Below are positions 7,547 through 12,066 of a stretch of DNA of 12,066 nt, in pieces. The stretch covers positions 1-12,066 of the forward strand of contig CAJXHW010000029.1 of the NCBI GenBank assembly GCA_913054565.1, written 5' to 3'. The position numbers and the translations under genes are program-made. The stretch is from an uncultured Kordia sp. GTDB lineage: Bacteria > Bacteroidota > Bacteroidia > Flavobacteriales > Flavobacteriaceae. Position 1 is the stretch's first letter; the number at the start of each line of letters is the position of its first letter. The notes under the pieces are model-generated. The model ran no database searches. It was given only the letters and a program-made list of their open reading frames with translations, and was not told the origin of the DNA.

Positions 7547-7633
7547 ATGGCAACTAAAAGTAATAAACAAATTACCCACAAATTAAGTAACGGAACAGCT
7601 AACCTTTGGAACGCTAAAAGACGTTATAGGTAA
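7547..7633 (+). CDS. Small basic protein, 28 residues (first of a tandem pair)
   Basis: Not recognised. A 28-residue ORF with seven Lys/Arg and no acidic residue; it begins MATKSNKQ, carries the block QITHKLS (8-14) and ends LWNAKRRYR. Support for translation: a -7 element 40 nt upstream, a paralogue directly downstream with the same length and frame, and 19 of 28 residues shared with it. It has no hydrophobic segment, signal peptide or cysteine, so a membrane toxin is unlikely; a small basic peptide of this kind would suit binding to RNA or ribosomes, but that is inference. AGGAA precedes the ATG by only 2 nt, too close for a normal ribosome-binding site and probably without meaning in this phylum. 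Confidence 0.65.
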   Translation: MATKSNKQITHKLSNGTANLWNAKRRYR

Positions 7634-7666
7634 CTAATCTAATCATCATCAATTAAAACAATTATT

Positions 7667-7753
7667 ATGGAAACTACAGCAAACAATCAAATTACACACA
7701 AATTAAGTACTACTAAGGCTAACATTTGGAACTCCAAAAGACGTTATAGATAA
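7667..7753 (+). CDS. Small basic protein, 28 residues (second of a tandem pair)
   Basis: Paralogue of the ORF at 7547-7633, starting 33 nt after its stop. It begins METTANNQ, keeps QITHKLS (8-14) exactly and ends IWNSKRRYR; six Lys/Arg and one Glu. In the 29 codons compared, 19 nucleotides differ with no insertion or deletion; differences cluster at codons 4-7 and 15-17, whereas codons 8-14, 18-22 and 24-28 keep the protein sequence almost entirely, using three synonymous changes (codons 6, 10, 28). That pattern suggests selection on the peptide. Function unknown. Confidence 0.65.
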   Translation: METTANNQITHKLSTTKANIWNSKRRYR

Positions 7754-7770
7754 CAATAAACATCAATATT

Positions 7771-7890
7771 ATGAGAACAATTGGACAAACACCAGTAGGC
7801 ATGAGTCGTATTACCCGAAAGCGAAGTAATATAAAAAGGGCTCCTAAATATTATTATACAAATAACTATGACCACCAAATTAACTATTAA
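7771..7890 (+). CDS. Small basic Tyr-rich protein, 39 residues
   Basis: Not recognised. Third small ORF of the unit, 17 nt after the second. Eight Lys/Arg against one Asp; the C-terminal third is rich in Tyr and Asn (PKYYYTNNY). Residues 14-20, ITRKRSN, resemble ITHKLSN at residues 9-15 of the first small ORF (five of seven identical), and a basic stretch before aromatic residues is also shared, so it may be a diverged relative. An internal ATG (codon 11) could give a 29-residue product much closer in size to its neighbours. Translation is less well supported than for the paralogous pair because nothing in the window provides a close homologue. Confidence 0.5.
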   Translation: MRTIGQTPVGMSRITRKRSNIKRAPKYYYTNNYDHQINY

Positions 7891-7928
7891 AATTACATTA
7901 AATAATTTTATAAAAACACCTAAAACAG

Positions 7929-7968
7929 AATGAGGTCTAAAGTATTAAAACACACTTTAGACCTCATT
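7929..7968. terminator. Strong hairpin terminator, probably bidirectional
   Basis: A perfect 15-bp stem (7929-7943 with 7954-7968) around a 10-nt loop, followed on the plus strand by TT and on the minus strand by a short T-rich stretch (CTGTTTTAGG). It lies 38 nt after the last small ORF and 22 nt after the stop of the DUF1456 gene on the other strand, so it can end both converging transcripts. Confidence 0.85.
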
Positions 7969-7990
7969 TTACATATAAACTGGTTGACTG

Positions 7991-8248
7991 TTATTTTTTA
8001 TCAGAAGACTCCTCTCCTTTTTTCGGCATCGGTCCACGTAAATGAATCACTAGTCCGTTTAAAAAGTTACGTAATATCTGATCACCACACTCCATGTATT
8101 TAGGATGGTCTTCTTTTCTGAAAAAGGCTCCTAACTCACTTTTAGTCACTTTAAAATCAACCAATCCACAGATATCAACAATATCAGTATCTCTTAATTT
8201 ATGTGCAACTCGTAATTTCTTTAAAATATCGTTATTTGTCAATCCCAT
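7991..8248 (-). CDS. DUF1456 family protein, single-repeat form
   Basis: An 85-residue cytosolic protein resembling the DUF1456 family (E. coli YehS), whose function is not established. Recognisable blocks are the opening NNDILKKLRVAHKL, the segment DIVDICGLVDFKVTKSELGAFFRKEDHP and the end block MECGDQILRNFLNGLVIHLRG. The E. coli protein is about 150 residues with two copies of this unit; here there is one copy plus a short charged tail. The ATG at 8248 is 2 nt after the stop of the second DEAD-box helicase, so the two are almost certainly one operon and the pair may act on the same RNA substrates, which is inference. It ends at the shared terminator at 7929-7968. Confidence 0.8.
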   Translation of the reverse strand: MGLTNNDILKKLRVAHKLRDTDIVDICGLVDFKVTKSELGAFFRKEDHPKYMECGDQILRNFLNGLVIHLRGPMPKKGEESSDKK

Positions 8249-8250
8249 GA

Positions 8251-9369
8251 TTATAGTTTTTCTTCTTTAAACTTAACTCCTAATGTTTTTTGTATTTGAA
8301 AAATGCGCTCTAATTCTACAGGCAAAATAAAGGCTACAGAGATTCCTTTTTTACCAGCTCTAGCTGTTCTACCACTTCTATGTGTGTAATACTCTAACTG
8401 ATCTGGTAATTGATGGTGTATAACGTATTCTAAGTCATTAACATCAATACCTCGTGCAGACACATCTGTAGAGATTAATATTTGTACGGTTTCATTTTTA
8501 AAAGCTCGCATTACTTTATCACGATCTTTTTGGGTCATATCACCTTCCAAAGCAGCTACAGAAAACCCTTCTTCAGATAACTCCTTTGTTAAAGCTTGTG
8601 TTCCTAGTTTTGTTTTACAAAAAATAATACCTCTACCCTCTCCTTTAGTAACAATAAACTCAATTAAATCTGCCGTTTTTTGTCTAACTGTTGTTTTAAT
8701 ATAGAGATGCGAAATGTTAGCATTAACCAATGTATTTTCATTTACTGCAATTCTAGCAGCATTATCAGACATGTATGTTTTGACTATGCGCTGAATACCT
8801 TCTGGCATAGTTGCCGAAAACAACCAAGTGTTTTTTTCTGTTCCTGTGTATGTTAATATAGCATCTAATTCCTTTTTAAAGCCCATACTTAACATTTCAT
8901 CAGCTTCATCTAAAACAACCGTATTTACGTTTTTTAAATCAACTGTTCCGCGTTTAATTAAATCGATTAAACGCCCAGGAGTAGCAACAACAACATGCGT
9001 TGTGCGTTCTAAATTCTTTAATTGTTTATCTATTTTTTCACCTCCGAACACCGCTTCTAAAAAGATGTTATCATCTGAATATTTAGTAAACTTAAACAGC
9101 TGCTTTTTAATTTGTTGCACTAATTCTCGTGTTGGCGATAAAATTAATGCTTGAATAACAGGCTTTTTAGCATCTATTTTTTGTAACACAGGCAACCCAA
9201 AAGCAGCAGTTTTACCTGTACCTGTCTGTGCTAAACCTATAAAATCAGTTTTTGATTTTAATAAAATCGGAATTGCTTTTTCTTGAATTTCCGTTGGAGT
9301 TGTAATCTTTAATTCTTTTAAAGATTTTACAAACTCTTTTTTAACTCCTAAATGTGTAAATGTCGACAT
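8251..9369 (-). CDS. DEAD-box ATP-dependent RNA helicase, core-only form
   Basis: Second DEAD-box RNA helicase, 372 residues from the chosen start. It has the Q motif TPTEIQ (24-29), motif I AQTGTGKT (47-54), PTREL (79-83), TPGR (130-133), DEAD (154-157), SAT, IIFCKTK, STDVSARGID and HRSGRTARAG, and stops about 30 residues after motif VI, so it lacks the basic extension of its paralogue at 114-1463. The frame is open to an ATG at 9411, but I place the start at 9369 (MSTFTHLGV): it aligns with the paralogue's start, and an exact -7 element lies between the two candidates at 9390-9397, so the longer form would begin upstream of the predicted mRNA. It is first in an operon with the DUF1456 gene. 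Roles in ribosome assembly or RNA decay are family-based. Confidence 0.95.
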   Translation of the reverse strand: MSTFTHLGVKKEFVKSLKELKITTPTEIQEKAIPILLKSKTDFIGLAQTGTGKTAAFGLPVLQKIDAKKPVIQALILSPTRELVQQIKKQLFKFTKYSDDNIFLEAVFGGEKIDKQLKNLERTTHVVVATPGRLIDLIKRGTVDLKNVNTVVLDEADEMLSMGFKKELDAILTYTGTEKNTWLFSATMPEGIQRIVKTYMSDNAARIAVNENTLVNANISHLYIKTTVRQKTADLIEFIVTKGEGRGIIFCKTKLGTQALTKELSEEGFSVAALEGDMTQKDRDKVMRAFKNETVQILISTDVSARGIDVNDLEYVIHHQLPDQLEYYTHRSGRTARAGKKGISVAFILPVELERIFQIQKTLGVKFKEEKL

Positions 9370-9389
9370 GTTTTTTTCTTCTGAAGCTG

Positions 9390-9397
9390 CAAATGTA
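9390..9397 (-). promoter_or_regulatory. Bacteroidetes -7 element for the second helicase operon
   Basis: Reads TACATTTG on the minus strand, an exact TAnnTTTG match 20 nt before the ATG at 9369. It decides the start codon, because the alternative ATG at 9411 would be upstream of the transcript. No well-spaced -33 TTG was found. Confidence 0.65.
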
Positions 9398-9465
9398 CGT
9401 TTATTTAACAAGAGTTTCTCTTATATATAAATCTCTTAAATACATGCAGTTTGCATACAATATGG

Positions 9466-9473
9466 TATTTTTG
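9466..9473 (+). promoter_or_regulatory. Bacteroidetes -7 element for the MscS-family gene
   Basis: TATTTTTG, an exact match 19 nt before the ATG at 9493. It falls inside the longer reading frame that could start with TTG at 9451, and so favours the ATG. It faces away from the -7 element at 9390-9397, making this a compact divergent promoter region. Confidence 0.65.
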
Positions 9474-9492
9474 CTTTGAAATATTATTTTTT

Positions 9493-10740
9493 ATGAAAAA
9501 CTTAAAACATATTTTATTCGACTACCTTGTAAATAAGGGCTTTGAAGAAAGCTTTGCAACATACATTAACATGTTTGTTTTACTAATAGTTTTACTTCTT
9601 TTAATTCTTATAATTGATTTTATTTCTCGAAAAATTCTTGTTGTTTTTTTTACACAGTTTGCAACACAATCAAAAACAAATTTTGATGATATTTTAATTT
9701 CTAATAAAGCACCAAGAAACTTCGCGCATATTATACCACTATTAATAGCATTGGAGTTTTGCCCGTACATATTTTCTGACTTTACATACGCTAAAAACCT
9801 TATAAACAAAGGATTACAGGTATTTGGAGTGGTACTTACACTTTGGATAGTTAGAAGTGTATTGAAATCGTTAAAAGATTATTTTAAAACCTTACCACGT
9901 TTAAAAGATAAACCAATAGACAGTTATATTCAAGTGTTTATGATTTTTGCATGGTTTATAGGAATATTATCTGTTTTAGCTATAGTCACGGAACGCTCAT
10001 TTATAGAATTTATAACTACTATAGGTGCAGCTTCTGCCATAATAATTTTAATTTTTAGAGATACTATTTTAGGGTTTGTTGCAAGTATACAAGTGTCTAT
10101 AAATGATATGGTGCGCATTGGAGATTGGATTACTTTTGAAAAATATGGTGCAGATGGCGATGTTGTAGAAATTAACTTATCAACAGTAAAAGTTCAAAAT
10201 TTTGATAAAACAATTACCACAATTCCAACTTATGCATTGATATCTGATTCATTTAAAAATTGGAGAGGAATGACAAATTCTGATGGACGACGTATTAAAC
10301 GCTCTTTAATTATTAAATTAGACAGCATATCGTATCTAACTAAAGTACAAGTAGATAAAATGCGTGAAATTACATTGATTTCAACATACTTGGAGAGTCA
10401 ACAAGAAAAAATAGACAGTTATAACACCAATAATGCTATTGACAAATCTCTATTACTAAATGGTAGAAATTTGACCAACATTGGCGTATTTAGAAAATAT
10501 ATAGAAACATATTTAAAAAATCATTCCGCTATTAATAAAGATATGATGATAATGGCTAGGCAATTAGCTCCTACTACTCAAGGTATTCCTTTGGAAATTT
10601 ACGCTTCTAGTTCAGATAAGCGCTGGGAAAACTATGAGTATATTATGGCAGATATTTTTGATCATTTAATTGCTGCTATTCCTTATTTTCATTTAGAATT
10701 ATTTGAATTACCTAACAGCGGTAGTTTTAAAAATAATTAA
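9493..10740 (+). CDS. YbdG-like mechanosensitive channel (MscS superfamily)
   Basis: Inner-membrane channel of 415 residues, the same length as E. coli YbdG, expected to open on membrane tension and release solutes during osmotic downshock. Hydrophobic segments lie at about 25-50, 78-94, 107-124, 146-165 and 171-200. The last is the pore-lining segment; it runs ITTIGAASAIIILIFRDTILGFVASIQ in two halves, with the RDT signature of the family, and leads into the cytoplasmic beta domain VRIGDWITFEKYGADGDV (207-224). The block NWRGMTNSDGRRIKR (about 256-270) is what points to the YbdG branch rather than MscS itself. ATG 9493 is preferred over an in-frame TTG at 9451 because the -7 element lies between them. 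It converges with the DUF1272 gene with only one base between the stops, and I see no terminator there. Confidence 0.92.
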   Translation: MKNLKHILFDYLVNKGFEESFATYINMFVLLIVLLLLILIIDFISRKILVVFFTQFATQSKTNFDDILISNKAPRNFAHIIPLLIALEFCPYIFSDFTYAKNLINKGLQVFGVVLTLWIVRSVLKSLKDYFKTLPRLKDKPIDSYIQVFMIFAWFIGILSVLAIVTERSFIEFITTIGAASAIIILIFRDTILGFVASIQVSINDMVRIGDWITFEKYGADGDVVEINLSTVKVQNFDKTITTIPTYALISDSFKNWRGMTNSDGRRIKRSLIIKLDSISYLTKVQVDKMREITLISTYLESQQEKIDSYNTNNAIDKSLLLNGRNLTNIGVFRKYIETYLKNHSAINKDMMIMARQLAPTTQGIPLEIYASSSDKRWENYEYIMADIFDHLIAAIPYFHLELFELPNSGSFKNN

Positions 10741-10741
10741 G

Positions 10742-10981
10742 CTAATCTATTGGTTTAGGCTTGTATACTCTAACAGAACTTGGTGGATGCTTATCTAAAT
10801 ACTTTTCAGGTCTTACTGGTCTTTTTTGAAAATTACCTCCACAGTTAGGGCAAACATCATTAAAGATCTTTGTAGCACAATCTACACAAAAAGTACACTC
10901 AAAGGTACATATCATAGCATCCGGAGAGTTATTTGGTAAATCTTTGTTACAGTGTTCGCAATTGGGGCGTATCTCTAACAT
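10742..10981 (-). CDS. DUF1272 zinc-ribbon-like protein
   Basis: A 79-residue protein matching the DUF1272 family, of unknown function. Eight cysteines in four pairs (C8/C11, C25/C29, C32/C35, C44/C47) indicate two zinc sites; the blocks LEIRPNCEHCNKDLP, CTFECTFCVDC and CPNCGGNFQKRPVRP are diagnostic. A short Pro/Lys tail follows. No signal peptide or membrane segment, so it should be cytosolic. Its ATG is 4 nt after the stop of the secreted-protein gene, so the two are likely cotranscribed although their predicted locations differ. Confidence 0.88.
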   Translation of the reverse strand: MLEIRPNCEHCNKDLPNNSPDAMICTFECTFCVDCATKIFNDVCPNCGGNFQKRPVRPEKYLDKHPPSSVRVYKPKPID

Positions 10982-10985
10982 GATT

Positions 10986-11609
10986 TTATTTCTTGTTAAT
11001 AATCAATGTTGCTTTACCACCAGAAAGCAGGTTCCACATGTGTGATCTTTTTACTGTTCCATCTTCATCTACAATTACGTAATGTCCTGTATTAGGTGAT
11101 GCAGTACCTACACCTAAGGCAATAATATCAATTCTATTTAGCCCAGGTTCTAAATCAATATTAACCCCAACAAAATATCCATTTAAAAACATACTTCGTT
11201 TTATCACAACATCATTTACTATAATTTGAACATAATCACCATCAACACTACCAAAATCTCTACATTGAAAGCCTATATAACTACTTTTTGTTTTGAAATC
11301 ACCTAAATATTGGTCATACTCTGCAGCTTTTTCATACTTGTTGTCTTTCCAGCGTTTTTCTAACTCTTCACCTGCGTCTAATAAGTCCGTTGTGGTTTCA
11401 ATACTAAATGAAATAGGATCTTCTAATGGATTTTTTAAATCAACACTAGGTGAATCATTTCCTTTTGTATCTAATTGATATGATGGCAGGTTAGTTGGTT
11501 CATTATCTGCCGGAAGAATAACACCATTATTTATAGAGTTATCTAAAATTTGAGCAGTTCCTATAATAGAATAGAACACAGTAACTATTAAACAGATGTA
11601 TAATTTCAT
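10986..11609 (-). CDS. Secreted protein of unknown function
   Basis: Not recognised as a named family. From the ATG at 11609 the protein has 207 residues and starts with a good signal peptide (MKLYICLIVTVFYSIIGTAQ, likely cut after GTA or near it), so it should be exported; no lipobox cysteine is seen. Residues 75-105 are helical and charged (ELEKRWKDNKYEKAAEYDQYLGD), and the remainder alternates hydrophobic and polar residues (YVQIIVNDVVIKR, NRIDIIALG, KATLIIN), as in a beta-sandwich. The frame stays open to 11726, but that start would add 39 residues before the signal peptide and overlap the preceding gene, so it is rejected. DUF1272 follows after 4 nt. Confidence 0.75.
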   Translation of the reverse strand: MKLYICLIVTVFYSIIGTAQILDNSINNGVILPADNEPTNLPSYQLDTKGNDSPSVDLKNPLEDPISFSIETTTDLLDAGEELEKRWKDNKYEKAAEYDQYLGDFKTKSSYIGFQCRDFGSVDGDYVQIIVNDVVIKRSMFLNGYFVGVNIDLEPGLNRIDIIALGVGTASPNTGHYVIVDEDGTVKRSHMWNLLSGGKATLIINKK

Positions 11610-11646
11610 ATAAATTAACTTGGTTGTAAAACTACTTAAAATGAAA

Positions 11647-11654
11647 CAAATACA
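11647..11654 (-). promoter_or_regulatory. Possible -7 element for the secreted-protein gene
   Basis: TGTATTTG on the minus strand, one mismatch from TAnnTTTG, 37 nt before the ATG at 11609 and 19 nt after the stop of the preceding gene. Weak evidence on its own. Confidence 0.3.
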
Positions 11655-11673
11655 ATGCCATTTTAACAGGTCT

Positions 11674-12066
11674 TTAAAATATAGAATTATTTGTATTGGT
11701 ATCCTCATTTGAGTTAAAGAGTTCATGACTATTATCTAAATGCACAATTTTCTTTATCCCAAACTTAACCTCTTTCCGTTTCCAAAAACTACTATTAGGA
11801 TGATATACTTGATATTCTGTTGGTATCAACTTTGATAATTTTCTTGAAATTAAGGTTTTATAGGTTCGTGTACTTGCGTTTATATAATAATCAAACTTAC
11901 GGTATCCTAAAAAATCTTCCAGTTCTTTATGATATTTTAAATCAAACCAGCCATATAACCAAAAATCAAGTTTTGTTTTTTCTTTTATATTTCTTCTGAA
12001 TAAGTAGTGTAATGAACTTTGAAACGGTACAGGGTTGTATAAGGTTACCTCATAAGCTAAGGTTTC
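11674..12066 (-). CDS. C-terminal part of an unrecognised protein (cut by window edge)
   Basis: An open frame of 130 codons that enters from the right edge and ends with TAA at 11674-11676; the start is outside the window. The fragment is rich in aromatic and basic residues (LDFWLYGWFDLKYHKELEDFLGY, RTYKTLISRKLSKLIP, FWKRKEVKFGIKK) and ends in an Asn/Thr-rich tail. There is no signal peptide, membrane segment or cysteine motif in the visible part. I cannot assign a family. The frame is believable because it is uninterrupted over 393 bases of AT-rich DNA and runs in the same direction as the next genes. It also marks the limit for the start of the secreted-protein gene 64 nt downstream. Confidence 0.6.
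   Translation of the reverse strand, partial: ETLAYEVTLYNPVPFQSSLHYLFRRNIKEKTKLDFWLYGWFDLKYHKELEDFLGYRKFDYYINASTRTYKTLISRKLSKLIPTEYQVYHPNSSFWKRKEVKFGIKKIVHLDNSHELFNSNEDTNTNNSIF

Larger units (their letters stand above)
7531..7760 (+). repeat. Tandem duplication, 120-bp period, covering leader and small ORF
   Basis: Bases 7531-7640 align without gaps to 7651-7760, with 84 of 110 positions identical by hand count. The unit includes the leader (TTAAAACA...ATTATGG), a whole 28-codon ORF and its stop. Identity is highest in blocks that encode conserved residues and lowest in three variable patches. This fits an old gene duplication rather than a recent array. Confidence 0.85.

Noticed and set aside
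7531..7760. Possible CRISPR-like or satellite repeat
   Set aside because: Only two units, diverged to about three-quarters identity, with conserved codons rather than conserved repeat and unique spacers.
7868..7933. 21-codon ORF overlapping the end of the third small ORF
   Set aside because: Out of frame, ends inside the terminator stem, and has no paralogue or spacing to support it.
11610..11726. 39-residue N-terminal extension of the secreted protein
   Set aside because: It would bury the signal peptide inside the protein and overlap the end of the preceding gene by 53 nt.

Overview
The window looks like chromosomal DNA from a member of the Bacteroidetes, most likely a Flavobacteriaceae species. 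The reasons are low GC, no useful Shine-Dalgarno sequences, several exact matches to the Bacteroidetes -7 promoter element TAnnTTTG placed just upstream of genes, and protein types typical of flavobacteria (a cold-shock protein with a lysine-rich N-terminus, a one-repeat DUF1456 protein, a YbdG-like MscS channel, DUF1272). There is no transposase, integrase, phage gene, tRNA, rRNA or CRISPR array. It reads as an ordinary housekeeping region apart from one block of small genes. Bases 1-113 hold no gene or clear terminator.

Layout. 114-2015 (minus): a cold-shock-domain protein followed by a DEAD-box RNA helicase, separated by an intrinsic terminator; the cold-shock mRNA appears to begin with a hairpin leader. 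2320-7363 (plus): topoisomerase III, an overlapping RluE-type rRNA pseudouridine synthase, then a RecQ DNA helicase with its own promoter. 7447-7968 (plus): a compact unit with a -7 element, upstream repeat motifs, three very small basic ORFs (28, 28 and 39 codons) and a strong shared terminator. The first two ORFs are tandem paralogues repeated at a 120-bp period. 7991-9369 (minus): a second DEAD-box helicase and, 2 nt after it, a DUF1456 protein. 9493-10740 (plus): a YbdG-like mechanosensitive channel, divergent from the second helicase. 10742-12066 (minus): the C-terminal end of an unrecognised protein, a secreted protein of unknown function and a DUF1272 zinc-binding protein.

Functionally, most of the window concerns nucleic-acid remodelling. 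Two DEAD-box helicases, a cold-shock protein and a pseudouridine synthase act on RNA or ribosomes; topoisomerase III and RecQ are a classic pair in recombination and decatenation. The most novel element is the small-ORF unit at 7547-7890. It encodes short, strongly basic peptides that I do not recognise, and the paralogue comparison shows an intact reading frame with conserved protein blocks, which argues for real translation.
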